A stretch of 64,000 nucleotides of DNA from Thiocapsa roseilacustris (GCF_041903755.1 NZ_JBBWVE010000028.1:1-64000), one strand, 5' to 3'. Shown: positions 8,854 to 18,942, counted from the first letter of the stretch. Notes: generated from the letters alone by a model not told the origin. Made by a program: numbers and translations.

Positions 8854-9291
8854 ATGACACCTCTTTACGAGCAGGACTTTTCCGCATGGGCCGAGCGCCA
8901 GGCGAGCCTCCTGCGGCAAGGGCGGTTCGACGACTTGGATGTGGCGCATCTGATCGAGGAGTTGGACAGCATGGGGGCAAGCGAGCGGCGCGAATTGATC
9001 AACCGTCTGGCGATCCTCCTGGCCCACCAGCTCAAGTGGCGTTATCAGCCGGAGCGACGCGGCAACAGTTGGCGTTTGACCATCAAGATCCAACGACTCG
9101 ATGTTGCCGCCTTACTCCGCGACAATCCGAGCTTACGAGCCCGTCTCGATGCGTTTATCCAGGACGCCTACGCGAAGGCAAAACTGCAGGCCGCATGGGA
9201 GATCGGCGTCGAGGAGACGCTGTTTCCCGCCGTATGCCCTTTCACCGTCGAACAGATTCTCGATGATCACTGGCCCGATGCAGCCGCTTGA
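8854..9291 (+). CDS. DUF29 family protein inserted in the Wadjet set
   Basis: This 145-residue protein has the DUF29 signature: LYEQDFSAWAERQASLLRQG near the N-terminus, then DLDVAHLIEELDSMGASERREL, HQLKWRYQPERRGNSWR and a C-terminal FPAVCPFTVEQIL. The family is common in cyanobacteria and purple bacteria; its biochemical function is not established. It lies between jetB and jetC, and its last 14 nt overlap the jetC start at 9278 (29 nt if jetC starts at 9263). It is therefore transcribed and probably translationally coupled with jetC. REP-like palindromes precede it, so it may have been inserted into an older jetB-jetC junction. Confidence 0.85.
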   Translation: MTPLYEQDFSAWAERQASLLRQGRFDDLDVAHLIEELDSMGASERRELINRLAILLAHQLKWRYQPERRGNSWRLTIKIQRLDVAALLRDNPSLRARLDAFIQDAYAKAKLQAAWEIGVEETLFPAVCPFTVEQILDDHWPDAAA

Positions 9292-12200
9292 ATCGCTCGA
9301 TCTGGACTTCGTCGCCGACGACCGCCTGTCCGGCTTTCGTCTGTCGCGCCTGGAGGTCTTCAACTGGGGCACCTTCGACGGGCTCGTCTGGACCCTGTCG
9401 CTCGACGGCAAGAACGGGCTGCTGACCGGCGATATCGGCTCGGGCAAGTCGACCCTGGTGGATGCCGTGACGACCCTTTTGGTCCCGGCCCAGCGCATCG
9501 CCTACAACAAGGCCGCGGGGGCCGACAGCAAGGAGCGCACGCTGCGCTCCTACGTGCTCGGGCATTACAAATCCGAGCGCAACGAGGTGACCGGGGCGGC
9601 CAAGCCCGTGAGTCTGCGCGATCACAACAACTACTCCGTCATCCTCGGCGTCTTCCACAACGCCGGCTACGACCAGACCGTCACACTCGCGCAGGTCTTG
9701 TGGATGAAGGAGGCGCAGGGTCAGCCGGCGCGCTTCTTCGTTTGCGCCGAGCGTGATCTCTCGATCGCGACCGACTTCTCCCGCTTCGGAACCGACATCG
9801 CCCAACTGCGCAAGAAGCTGCGCGGGCTCGGTGCCGAGATCGAGGACGGCTTCCCCAAATATGGCGCATGGTTTCGGCGCCGGCTGGGCATCGACAGCGA
9901 GCAGGCGCTCGAGCTCTTTCATCAGACGGTCTCGATGAAGTCCGTCGGCAACCTCACCGATTTCGTGCGCGGACACATGCTGGAGCCCTTCGCGGTGGAG
10001 CCACGCATCAAGGCGCTGATCGCACACTTCGACGACCTCAACCGCGCGCACGAGGCAGTGCTCAAGGCCAAGCGCCAGGTCGAGATGCTCACGCCCTTGG
10101 TGGCGGACTGCGAGCGTCACGCCGGCCTGACGCGGGAGGTCGAGGATCTCAGAGGCTGCCGTGCCGGGTTGCGTGTCTACTTCGCGGGTTTGAAACTGGC
10201 GCTGCTCGAGAAACGTCTGGCGCACCTGCAAGAGGATCGGGAGCGCGTCGATGCCTTGGTCAAGCGCCTGGAGGGCCGCCGCGAGGAGCAAGGCAACCAG
10301 GTCTACGAGCTCAAGCGCGCGGTGGCCGAGAACGGCGGGGACCGACTCGAACGCCTGGCCGCCGAGATCAAGAAGCTGGAGGCGCTGCGCGACGCTCGGC
10401 AGGCCAAGGCACGACGCTACGCCAAGCTGACGGCCGATCTCGACGAGAGGCCCGCCGCTGACGAAACGGCCTTCCTCGCGCAACGGCGTCGGCTCGCGGA
10501 GATCCGCGAGGGTTTGCAGGCTCGGGATGTCGATCTGCAGAACGAGGTCACCGAGCACAGCGTGACCCTGCGCCAGGGCCAGCTCGAGCACGACGCCCTT
10601 CAGGCCGAGATCGACAGCCTGAAGCGCCGCCGCAGCAATATCGACGACCAGCAGATCCGGATCCGTGCCGCGCTCTGCGAGGCGCTGAGTCTTTCCGAGG
10701 ACGCGATGCCCTTCGCGGGCGAGCTGCTGCAGGTGCGAGAGGACGAACGCGACTGGGAAGGCGCGGCCGAGCGACTGATGCGCGGCTTCGGCCTGTCCCT
10801 GTTGGTGCCGGACACGGCCTACAAGACGGTCGCCGAGTGGGTCGACAGCAGCCATCTGCGTGGTCGGCTGGTCTATTTCCATGTACGTGCCCAAGCGAGC
10901 ACCCGAGGCCGGGGCGACCTGCCCGAGCTGCACCGCGACTCGCTGGTGCGCAAGATCGCCGTCAAACCCGACTCGCCCTTCTACGACTGGCTCGAGCGCG
11001 AGCTGGCGCATCGTTTCGACGTGGCCTGCTGCATCACGCAGGAGCAGTTCAGGCGGGAGACCCGTGCCATCACCCGTGCCGGCCAGATCAAGGACCCGAC
11101 CGGACGTCATGAGAAGGACGACCGTCACCGCATCGACGACCGCAGTCGCTATGTCCTGGGCTGGACCAATGCGGCCAAGATCGAGACGCTGGAGGCCAAG
11201 CGTCGCCGGCTCGAGGCGCATCTCGCCGAGATCGGCGCACTCACGGGCAAGCTCTTATCCGAGCGAAAGGCGCTCGGTGCCCGCCTGAACGCACTGACGC
11301 GACTGGAAGAGTTTGTCGACTTCAACGAGCTGGACTGGGCCTCGGTCGCCACCGAGGTCGCCGCACTGATCGACGAGCGGCAACGATTGGAGTCGGCATC
11401 CGATCTGCTGAAGCAGCTCAATCAGCGCCTGGGCGAGGCCGTCCGAGCGCTGGCGCTCATCGAGGGCGAGCTGGAAGAGGCCAAAGCGAAACGCGCCAAG
11501 ATCGATCAGAAGCAGGAGGATGCCGAGGCCCTCCGAGTACAGACCCAAGCGATCCTCGCGCCGAGCGGGGACGAGGACCGGCCCGCGCCATCGGCCGAGC
11601 TCACCGAACGGCTGGAGGCCATGCGCACCGAGGCGCTCGGCGAGCATCAATTGACCGTGGAGTCCTGCGACAACCGCGAGCAGGACATGCGCGCCTGGCT
11701 CCAGAGCCGGATCGACAGCGAAGAACGCAAGATCAAGGGCCTGCGCGACCGGATCATCACCGCGATGGTGGCCTACAAGAACGCCTTCGAGCTCGAAACC
11801 CAGGAGCTCGACGCCAACGTCGAGGCGGCCTTCGAGTACCGACAACAGCTCGATCAGTTGGGACGCGACGACCTGCCCCGCTTCGAGGCGCGCTTCAAGG
11901 AGCTGTTGAACGTCAACACCATCAACGAGATCGCCAACTTCAATGCCCAGCTCGCCCGCGAGCGCGAGACCATCAAGGAGCGCATCGGGCGCATCAACGA
12001 GTCGCTTACCCAGATCGACTACAACCCGGGGCGCTACATTGCGCTCGAATCCCAGATCAGCCCGGACGCCGAGATCCGCGACTTCCAGTCCGAGCTGCGC
12101 GCCTGCACCGAGGGCGCCCTGACCGGCTCCGAGGACGCGCAGTATTCCGAGGCCAAGTTCCTGCAGGTGAAGACCATCATCGAGCGCTTCCGAGGACGCG

Positions 12201-12700
12201 AGGGCCAGACCGATGCGGACAGGCGTTGGACCGCCAAGGTCACCGACGTGCGCAACTGGTTCCTGTTCGCCGCGAGCGAGCGCTGGCGCGAGGACGGGAG
12301 CGAGCATGAGCACTACTCGGACTCGGGCGGCAAATCCGGCGGTCAGAAGGAGAAGCTCGCCTACACCATCCTGGCCGCCAGCCTCGCCTACCAATTCGGG
12401 CTGGAATGGGGCGCGGTACGCTCGCGATCCTTCCGCTTCGTCATGATCGACGAGGCCTTCGGGCGGGGCTCGGACGAGTCGGCTCAGTACGGTCTGCGGC
12501 TCTTTCAGCAGCTCAACCTGCAACTGCTGATCGTCACGCCGCTGCAGAAGATCCACATCATCGAGCCCTTCGTCTCCGCCGTCGGCTTCGTCCACAACGA
12601 AGGCGGTCGCGAGTCCAAGCTGCGCAATCTGACGATCGAGGAGTATCGCGAGGAGTCCAGAGCGCGCAAGGCCGAGCCGAGTACAACCATAGCGGCATGA
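9278..12700 (+). CDS. jetC: Wadjet JetC (SMC/MukB-like ATPase)
   Basis: JetC is the SMC-like motor of Wadjet. The 1,140-residue protein has an N-terminal ATPase half with Walker A GDIGSGKST near residue 52. Long heptad-rich coiled coils flank a hinge-like globular centre (about residues 470-620). The C-terminal half carries the ABC signature SGGQKEKLAYTIL near residue 1,018 and Walker B FVMIDEAFGRG near residue 1,055. The start is ATG 9278 or 9263; both overlap the end of the DUF29 gene. Its stop overlaps the jetD start (ATGA). All ATPase motifs are intact, so the complex could be active. Confidence 0.92.
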   Translation: MQPLESLDLDFVADDRLSGFRLSRLEVFNWGTFDGLVWTLSLDGKNGLLTGDIGSGKSTLVDAVTTLLVPAQRIAYNKAAGADSKERTLRSYVLGHYKSERNEVTGAAKPVSLRDHNNYSVILGVFHNAGYDQTVTLAQVLWMKEAQGQPARFFVCAERDLSIATDFSRFGTDIAQLRKKLRGLGAEIEDGFPKYGAWFRRRLGIDSEQALELFHQTVSMKSVGNLTDFVRGHMLEPFAVEPRIKALIAHFDDLNRAHEAVLKAKRQVEMLTPLVADCERHAGLTREVEDLRGCRAGLRVYFAGLKLALLEKRLAHLQEDRERVDALVKRLEGRREEQGNQVYELKRAVAENGGDRLERLAAEIKKLEALRDARQAKARRYAKLTADLDERPAADETAFLAQRRRLAEIREGLQARDVDLQNEVTEHSVTLRQGQLEHDALQAEIDSLKRRRSNIDDQQIRIRAALCEALSLSEDAMPFAGELLQVREDERDWEGAAERLMRGFGLSLLVPDTAYKTVAEWVDSSHLRGRLVYFHVRAQASTRGRGDLPELHRDSLVRKIAVKPDSPFYDWLERELAHRFDVACCITQEQFRRETRAITRAGQIKDPTGRHEKDDRHRIDDRSRYVLGWTNAAKIETLEAKRRRLEAHLAEIGALTGKLLSERKALGARLNALTRLEEFVDFNELDWASVATEVAALIDERQRLESASDLLKQLNQRLGEAVRALALIEGELEEAKAKRAKIDQKQEDAEALRVQTQAILAPSGDEDRPAPSAELTERLEAMRTEALGEHQLTVESCDNREQDMRAWLQSRIDSEERKIKGLRDRIITAMVAYKNAFELETQELDANVEAAFEYRQQLDQLGRDDLPRFEARFKELLNVNTINEIANFNAQLARERETIKERIGRINESLTQIDYNPGRYIALESQISPDAEIRDFQSELRACTEGALTGSEDAQYSEAKFLQVKTIIERFRGREGQTDADRRWTAKVTDVRNWFLFAASERWREDGSEHEHYSDSGGKSGGQKEKLAYTILAASLAYQFGLEWGAVRSRSFRFVMIDEAFGRGSDESAQYGLRLFQQLNLQLLIVTPLQKIHIIEPFVSAVGFVHNEGGRESKLRNLTIEEYREESRARKAEPSTTIAA

Positions 12701-13935
12701 TCTGGACGACGGCGGCGGATCTCAAGGCGCAATTGATCCGCCTTTGGGAGCGCGGCGAGCTGCTGCGCCCGCTGGTCACGGACGACGTGGCCGGCGCGAG
12801 CGGATTCCCGCTGCGTCTGCGCCTGAAAGGACCCGGCTCCGCAGATCTGGCCGATCGATTCGAGGCGGTGCGGGCCTGGATCGCCGAGCTGGTGGCCATT
12901 CCACGTCTGCGGATCGCTTGGCGCGCGGTCAATCATCGCGTGCTCGGCCCTCAGCGTCTGCCCGAGACCATCTGGGTCGACACACTCGACGACGCGCTCG
13001 CCCTGATCGGCAGACGGGGCGATGCGACCCAGTTCGCCCGTTGCGTGGAGATGAGCCGATCGAAACAACCGGCGCTGCTCGACTGGCTCGGCAAGCGCCC
13101 CTTGCAGGCGATCGCGCTGGCCGACGACTGGGAGCGCCTGCTGGCGGTGGTGGACTGGCTCCGCCGCCACCCGCGTCCCGGGATCTACATCCGGCAGGTC
13201 GATATCCCGGGTATCCACAGCAAGTTCATCGAGGCGCATCGCGGTGTCCTCTCGGAGCTGTTGGATCTTGTCTTGCCTGCGGAGGCGGTCGCTACGGATC
13301 GCGTCGGCGTCGGTCGGTTCGCCGCGCGCTACGGCTTTCTCGACAAGCCCAACCGGGTCCGGTTTCGCCTGCTCGACGACACCGTTCGCTTGCTGCCCGG
13401 ACCGGTGCGAGCCGATGTCACCCTGGATGCGGATAGCTTCGCCCGGCTTGCGATCCCGATTCGACGCGTCTTCGTCACCGAAAACGAGACCAACTTTCTC
13501 GCCTTCCCGGACGCGGCCGCCTCGCTTATCGTCTTCGGCGCCGGCTATGGCTGGGATGCCCTGGCCCGGGCCGAGTGGCTCGGGACCTGCACCCTGCACT
13601 ACTGGGGCGACATCGACACCCACGGCTTCGCCATCCTCGACCAGCTCCGCGGTCGATTCGGCCGGTTCGCCTCCTTCCTGATGGATCGCGCCACCCTGAT
13701 GGCGCACGAGACCCTATGGGGCGAGGAGCCAGATCAAGTTATGCACGATCTGCCGCGGCTCACGGCTTCGGAGCGGGCCTTGTTCGACGACCTGCGGGAC
13801 AACCGCATCCGCAAGGGATTGCGTCTGGAGCAGGAACGGGTCGGGTTCCGATGGGTGGAGACTGCGCTCGCGGATGCGCTGCTCGACAACAGCGGCCGGA
13901 CAGTGGAGGAGATCGATTCGATCGCCGCCCCTTGA
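12697..13935 (+). CDS. jetD: Wadjet JetD (DUF3322/DUF2220, Toprim nuclease)
   Basis: JetD is the Toprim-fold nuclease subunit that cuts DNA captured by JetABC. The 412-residue protein has the N-terminal DUF3322 region and a C-terminal DUF2220/Toprim region. In the latter, the catalytic Glu is in FVTENETNFLAFP (residue about 260) and the DxD pair is in YWGDIDTHGFAIL (residue about 305). Both acidic motifs are present, so the nuclease appears intact. It starts at ATG 12697, sharing 4 nt with the jetC stop, and ends the operon. An inverted repeat with 13-bp arms lies about 80 nt downstream. Confidence 0.92.
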   Translation: MIWTTAADLKAQLIRLWERGELLRPLVTDDVAGASGFPLRLRLKGPGSADLADRFEAVRAWIAELVAIPRLRIAWRAVNHRVLGPQRLPETIWVDTLDDALALIGRRGDATQFARCVEMSRSKQPALLDWLGKRPLQAIALADDWERLLAVVDWLRRHPRPGIYIRQVDIPGIHSKFIEAHRGVLSELLDLVLPAEAVATDRVGVGRFAARYGFLDKPNRVRFRLLDDTVRLLPGPVRADVTLDADSFARLAIPIRRVFVTENETNFLAFPDAAASLIVFGAGYGWDALARAEWLGTCTLHYWGDIDTHGFAILDQLRGRFGRFASFLMDRATLMAHETLWGEEPDQVMHDLPRLTASERALFDDLRDNRIRKGLRLEQERVGFRWVETALADALLDNSGRTVEEIDSIAAP

Positions 13936-14016
13936 GCCGCTCCACAGCCAGCATCAATCGTGCTCGATGCCCGTCGTCATCGGCGCAACAGCCTCCGCTT
14001 ACGGAGCGATTCAATA

Positions 14017-14096
14017 CCGTAGGTTGTGCTGACGATAGGAAGCACAACTTGCGCCGACGGTTGATTGTGCCTCGCACGGCTCGGCACAACCTACGG
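14017..14096. repeat. 13-bp inverted repeat after the Wadjet set
   Basis: The arms CCGTAGGTTGTGC (14017-14029) and GCACAACCTACGG (14084-14096) are perfect inverses about 54 bp apart, with two further GCACAAC-like copies between them. It lies between convergent jetD and the DUF945 gene and may act as a bidirectional hairpin or be a REP-type element. Further right, 14108-14146 resembles the end of the TAAACCGCG repeat family but is degenerate. Confidence 0.6.
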
Positions 14097-14148
14097 GCTG
14101 CACGCAATTAAAATGACGCATTTCGCTCCGGATGCGGTTTAGGATCAT

Positions 14149-15546
14149 CTACCGAAGCGGCACCGTCTTGCCGTTGATGGTCAAGAGCCCGTCGCCCAGA
14201 CGTAATGCCGAGGAGATCCGGGTATCGCGCCGGGTGACCCAGCCATCGCGGATCCATCCGGCAAGCAGGTTCTCCGCCTCTTGCCGCGCGGCTTGCTCTG
14301 CCGTTGGCTCCGAGGTCGGCAGAGACTCGTCCTCGAATCCGGGTTCGAGCGAACGCGCGATCCCGTCCAGTGCGACCGCCTCGGGAAGCTCCAGATCGCC
14401 GTCGGCCCGCAGCAGGATCAACCAATCGACGACACCCGGGGTCAGCCGGCTCGTTGCAGCGGCGCCCGGGTCCAAACGCAGATCGAGCCGCCCCAATGCA
14501 AGGCCGTCGGGGGTCTCGATCCGAATCGGCTCGACGCCGATCCGCGTCGCGCTTTCGATGAAACGCGGGGCCAGACTCGCGATCAGGCCGGCCGTGACCA
14601 GGCCCCGCATCTCCTGCGCGACCTGGTCGGTGGCCAGCAGGCGGATGCCCTCGCCCAGATCGGCGAGCGCCTCGGCGTCCAGACGCTCACCCGAGAGGCC
14701 GAGCTCCGATCGACCGTAGGTCATGGAAGCCGTGGCGAGCTGCTTCGCGGCGAGTCCGAGACGCAGATCCAAGAGACCCTCGCGAAGCGTTCGCGACAGG
14801 GTCGCCGAGAGGCCCTCGATCCGCAGCGACGGCGGTGCGGTTCCCGCCGAGCCAACGGCGCCTACTGCGCCATCGACCTCGACCAAGGCCACCTGCAAGC
14901 GACCCGTGCCGGAAGAATCATCGGGCCGATCGACCTCGAATCGAAGATCGGACAGACGGGCGAGCGGTCCCGTCGGTGTCGTCACCACACCTTCGGGGAG
15001 CGTCAGCCGAACCTCGACGGCCTCCTGTCCCGAGGACACGACCAGATCGCCGTCAAGCGGCCCGTGTCGCAGCCCCATCACCTGTGACGTCGGCAGGGTC
15101 TCGCCCGGCGGCACCCGCAGCTCTATCCGGCCGGAGCCGTCTGCATACAGATCGATGCTCATCGGCAGCACCGGCAGTGCAACCGGGAATCCCTGGACCT
15201 CAAGCCGCGTGTGGACACGGCCGAGGACGGGCGGAAGGCGTGTCGTCAGCCAGACCCACGGCCCTTGCTCGATGCGACTGTCCAGTCGAATCCGGATGGG
15301 ACGCAGCGGCGCTTGCACCGCCGAATCGGGTTGGATCAGCACCTCGAATGCGGCACTGGAGGCGAACCAGCCTCGGTCGTAGCTGTTCTCCAGGATCTCC
15401 CGGTCCGACAGGTCATCGATGAGATCGGCCAGCAGATCCTCGTAGCCGGCCTTGGCCAGGTATCCTAGCGCGACCGGCCCGGCCGCGAGGAACAGGCCGA
15501 AGAGGATCGCGACCGTCAGGACCGCCCCGCCGAGAAATCGCCTCAT
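14149..15546 (-). CDS. DUF945 family (YdgA-like) envelope protein
   Basis: This 465-residue protein has an N-terminal membrane anchor (GAVLTVAILFGLFLAAGPVAL) followed by a large beta-rich domain rich in Leu, Arg and Asp, with paired motifs such as ILENSYDRGWF and GEGIRLLATDQ. This is the DUF945/YdgA layout, an inner-membrane-anchored periplasmic protein. No enzymatic function is known. Its ATG overlaps the dxs stop by 4 nt, so it is co-transcribed with dxs. Its TAG is 3 nt from a degenerate TAAACC element. Confidence 0.75.
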   Translation of the reverse strand: MRRFLGGAVLTVAILFGLFLAAGPVALGYLAKAGYEDLLADLIDDLSDREILENSYDRGWFASSAAFEVLIQPDSAVQAPLRPIRIRLDSRIEQGPWVWLTTRLPPVLGRVHTRLEVQGFPVALPVLPMSIDLYADGSGRIELRVPPGETLPTSQVMGLRHGPLDGDLVVSSGQEAVEVRLTLPEGVVTTPTGPLARLSDLRFEVDRPDDSSGTGRLQVALVEVDGAVGAVGSAGTAPPSLRIEGLSATLSRTLREGLLDLRLGLAAKQLATASMTYGRSELGLSGERLDAEALADLGEGIRLLATDQVAQEMRGLVTAGLIASLAPRFIESATRIGVEPIRIETPDGLALGRLDLRLDPGAAATSRLTPGVVDWLILLRADGDLELPEAVALDGIARSLEPGFEDESLPTSEPTAEQAARQEAENLLAGWIRDGWVTRRDTRISSALRLGDGLLTINGKTVPLR

Positions 15547-17528
15547 GCGGCGCCGGCGCCTTGGTGTCTGACCCGAGCGCCGCCTGCGGACCCGGCGTCC
15601 GCGACATCCGACAGGTCACGATCGGGAAACCGAAGCCCGTAGGCGTCGCGCACGGAGGCGAGGATGCCGTCGGCATCCAAACCACAGGCGGCAAGCTGTT
15701 GGACATGTTCGGCATGATCGATATAGCGATCCGGCAGCCCGAGATGCACGCAGGGAATGTCGACACCCTCGGCGGCCAACCACTCGGCCACGCCGCTCCC
15801 GGCGCCTCCGGCGATACTGTTCTCCTCGACGGTCACCAGGAGATCATGGCCCTGCGCCAGCGCCTGAATCAGCGCGCCATCCAGCGGCTTGACAAAGCGC
15901 ATATTGGCCACAGTCGCATCCAAGGTCTCCGCTGCCTTCAATGCGGGCGTCACCATGCTACCGAAGGCAAGCAGCGCCACCCGGCTCCCCTGCCGGACGA
16001 CATCCCCGCGACCGATCGGCAGGGCCGGCGCCTCGGGATCGATCGCCACGCCCGGCCCGCCGCCGCGCGGATAGCGAACCATCGCCGGGCCCGGATACTC
16101 GTAGGCGGTCCGAAGCATGGCGCGACACTCGTTCTCGTGGGCCGGCGCCATGATGACGAGCTTGGGAAGCGGACGACCGAAGCTCAGATCAAAGCTGCCG
16201 GCATGGGTCGCCCCGTCCGCGCCGACCAGACCGCCGCGGTCGACCGCGAAGGTCACGTCCAGCCCCTGCAGACAGACGTCGTGGATCAATTGGTCGTAGG
16301 CGCGCTGCAGAAAGCTCGAGTAGATGGCGACCACGGGTTTGACGCCCTCGCAGGCCATGCCCGCCGCCAAGGTCACCGCGTGCTGCTCGGCGATCCCGAC
16401 GTCGAAGAAGCGTTCCGGGAAGCGTTTGGAGAAGACTGTCAGGCCGGACCCCTCGCACATCGCCGGCGTGATGCCGACCAGGCGCGGATCCGCCTCGGCC
16501 GTGTCGCAAAGCCAGCTCCCGAAGATCTGCGTGTAGGTCGGGCCTTTGGAGGCGCCCTTGCGCAGCTCGCCGGTGCGGCGATCGAAAGGCGTGACGCCGT
16601 GATAGGTCACCGGCTGGCCCTCGGCAGGCTCGTAGCCGTGGCCCTTCTGAGTCACCACATGGAGGAAGCGCTGACCGCGCATCTCCTTAATGTTGCGCAG
16701 TGTCTTGACCACGGAATGCACGTCGTGACCGTCGATGGGGCCGATATAGTTGAACCCGAGCTCCTCGAACAGGGTGCTCGGCATCAACATGCCTTTCATG
16801 TGCTCTTCCCAGCGGCCAACCAGATGACGCAGCTGCGGCATCCCGCGCAGAGCGGTCTTGCTACCCTCGCGCATGGTCGTATAGATCTTGCCCGATAGCA
16901 GCCGTGCGAGATGGTTGGTAATGGCACCGACGGGCGGCGAAATGGACATCTCGTTGTCGTTGAGGATGACGACCAGATCGATATCCATCGAGCCCGCGTG
17001 GTTCAGCGCCTCGAATGCCATGCCGGCACTCAAGGCCCCGTCGCCGATGATGGCGACCGCATCGCGGTTCTCGCCTTGTTGTCTTGCGGCCAACGCCATG
17101 CCGAGCGCGGCACTGATGGAGGTGCTCGAATGGCCGACGCCGAAGCAGTCGTAGTCGCTCTCGCAGCGCTTGGGAAAGCCGGAGAGCCCGTCTTTCTGGC
17201 GCAAGCTGAGCATGCGATCGCGTCGCCCGGTCAGGATCTTATGCGGGTAGGCCTGGTGGCCGACGTCCCAGACCAGCCGGTCGGCGGGGGTGTCGAAGAC
17301 ATAGTGCAGACCGACCGTCAACTCGACCACGCCGAGGCCGGCAGCAAGATGACCGCCGGTTTGAGCGACGGTGTCGACGAGATACCCCCGCAGCTCGTTG
17401 ACAACCGAAGGCAGCAGATGCTCCGGCAAGGCGCGAAGATCCGCCGGGGAGTTGATCGAAGCCAGCAACGGATAGCGGTGCAGGGTGATACCGGTGTCAC
17501 TCGAAGGGCGGTCGGGCATGGTCGGCAT
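15543..17528 (-). CDS. dxs: 1-deoxy-D-xylulose-5-phosphate synthase
   Basis: Dxs condenses pyruvate and glyceraldehyde-3-phosphate with thiamine diphosphate, the first step of the MEP isoprenoid pathway that feeds carotenoids, quinones and bacteriochlorophyll side chains. The 661-residue protein shows the N-terminal transketolase domain with VWDVGHQAYPHKILTGRRD, the TPP/Mg motif GDGALSAGMAFEALNHAG, the central domain with DVGIAEQHAVTLAAGMA, and the C-terminal domain ending near LPDRYIDH. It is slightly longer than usual because of an Ala/Gly-rich C-terminal tail. The first few residues (MPTMPD) leave two possible starts 9 nt apart. Confidence 0.97.
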   Translation of the reverse strand: MPTMPDRPSSDTGITLHRYPLLASINSPADLRALPEHLLPSVVNELRGYLVDTVAQTGGHLAAGLGVVELTVGLHYVFDTPADRLVWDVGHQAYPHKILTGRRDRMLSLRQKDGLSGFPKRCESDYDCFGVGHSSTSISAALGMALAARQQGENRDAVAIIGDGALSAGMAFEALNHAGSMDIDLVVILNDNEMSISPPVGAITNHLARLLSGKIYTTMREGSKTALRGMPQLRHLVGRWEEHMKGMLMPSTLFEELGFNYIGPIDGHDVHSVVKTLRNIKEMRGQRFLHVVTQKGHGYEPAEGQPVTYHGVTPFDRRTGELRKGASKGPTYTQIFGSWLCDTAEADPRLVGITPAMCEGSGLTVFSKRFPERFFDVGIAEQHAVTLAAGMACEGVKPVVAIYSSFLQRAYDQLIHDVCLQGLDVTFAVDRGGLVGADGATHAGSFDLSFGRPLPKLVIMAPAHENECRAMLRTAYEYPGPAMVRYPRGGGPGVAIDPEAPALPIGRGDVVRQGSRVALLAFGSMVTPALKAAETLDATVANMRFVKPLDGALIQALAQGHDLLVTVEENSIAGGAGSGVAEWLAAEGVDIPCVHLGLPDRYIDHAEHVQQLAACGLDADGILASVRDAYGLRFPDRDLSDVADAGSAGGARVRHQGAGAA

Positions 17529-17598
17529 TCGCGCATAGCTGAGACGGTCGGTTAGTTTAGACGAATCCCCGCGCGGCTGCTAAGCGACGCGTGCTTCT

Positions 17599-18942
17599 TT
17601 AGAGGTTGCCCGAGCGCTTCCTGCGTCGTTCTCGATCGAGGGCCGTGCCGAAGCCCGCAATGACGATCGTCGCCCCGACCGCGAGCAGCAGCAGAAGGAC
17701 ACCGACCCCGGGGTGGACGAGCAGCTCGGGCGTCAGCAGCATCATAGCGCCGAGGCCCAGCATCATCAGACCGGAGAGGAGCTTCAGGATCCGCCCTTGA
17801 CGCTCGGTGAGCTTTTTCGCCCCTAGCGTGAAGGTGAAGACCAGAACGATGGCCAGAAGCGGCAGGACGTAGATCAGATTGTAGAGGGCCAGGTAGCCGT
17901 AATAGGCCGGCGCGGAAAGGTCATGAAGTGTCAGCACCCGTGTGTAGACCATCGGGAAACCCGCAGTGCAGAGCAGCTCGTAGCTGTTCGCCGCCAACGC
18001 CAGGACGAGCGTTCCGATCAACATGGCACCGAGACGGTCAGCGGCAAGCAGGCCGCGCATCCGCGCGAAGAGACCGGGCTTCGCATGGTCGGGGATCGAA
18101 AGGCTCGGCCCCCGATGAAAGAAGAAATAGTCCTTCACGTTCAACCCACCGACCAGGAGCGCAACCAGCCCGGCGACCGTCGTCACCACCGCCGCCCCGC
18201 CGACGACCAGAAAGAGATTTAGCCAAGCGGCCATGAACAAGAAGTAGACCACCCCGGAAAAGAGCACAAAGGTGCCGCCGATCAACAGCATCCGAGCCCG
18301 GCTGCGGGCATGCACCATCAGACTCAGCAGGAAGAAGAGGACAAAAAAGGCGCAGGGATTGAAGGCATCGAGCCCGGCCAGCACCAGCGTGAAGACCGGC
18401 AGCGACATGGCCGCGGGGTCCATCGCCCCCAAGAACGGCAACCGGATGCTATCCGGCGACGGCGGCGCCGAAATCTCGACGCCCGGCGCGTCACCCTGCC
18501 CCGCGACCTGACGACAGAACCGCGCCAGACCGAGCAACTGCGCCCCGACTCCGTCCGCATCGTCGAAGCCGGTCAGCATCCGCCCGCAGACGAAGAAGGC
18601 CGGAACCGAGCGGGCCTCCTCGCCCAGCGCCCGGGCCATCGCGACATAACGCCCGACATGCGCACGATCGGCTGCCAACTCGTAGGACCGAACTTGGATC
18701 CAGGGCTGCTCCTCGCGCAGGGTGTCCAGAAAATCCAGCGCCACCGCGCAGTGCGGACAGGTCCTGGACCAGAAGACGTAGAGCGGAACCTTCATTTCGC
18801 CCTCGGCGTCGGTCATGACCCATTCCGGGGTCTGCTCGGCAAGCCGATCGGCGAAGGGATCGGACGATGCCGCAACGACGACGGAGGAGGACACCAAGAG
18901 CGAGGCGAGGATCAGGGTCCGCAAAACGATCAACAGCGCCAT
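17599..18942 (-). CDS. Thioredoxin-fold plus DsbD/CcdA-like membrane protein
   Basis: This 447-residue protein has a signal peptide (LLIVLRTLILASLLVSSSVV). A thioredoxin-like domain with the redox motif CPHC in VFWSRTCPHCAVALDFL follows, then six or more membrane helices. The membrane part has LDAFNPCAFFVLFF and ELLCTAGFP, the paired Cys positions of CcdA/DsbD electron carriers. It probably passes reducing equivalents from the cytoplasm to periplasmic thiols, as in cytochrome c maturation or disulfide repair. The start at 18942 is set by GGAGGT 5 nt upstream; the frame is open further upstream without a ribosome site. A fold-back repeat lies in its upstream region. Confidence 0.8.
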   Translation of the reverse strand: MALLIVLRTLILASLLVSSSVVVAASSDPFADRLAEQTPEWVMTDAEGEMKVPLYVFWSRTCPHCAVALDFLDTLREEQPWIQVRSYELAADRAHVGRYVAMARALGEEARSVPAFFVCGRMLTGFDDADGVGAQLLGLARFCRQVAGQGDAPGVEISAPPSPDSIRLPFLGAMDPAAMSLPVFTLVLAGLDAFNPCAFFVLFFLLSLMVHARSRARMLLIGGTFVLFSGVVYFLFMAAWLNLFLVVGGAAVVTTVAGLVALLVGGLNVKDYFFFHRGPSLSIPDHAKPGLFARMRGLLAADRLGAMLIGTLVLALAANSYELLCTAGFPMVYTRVLTLHDLSAPAYYGYLALYNLIYVLPLLAIVLVFTFTLGAKKLTERQGRILKLLSGLMMLGLGAMMLLTPELLVHPGVGVLLLLLAVGATIVIAGFGTALDRERRRKRSGNL

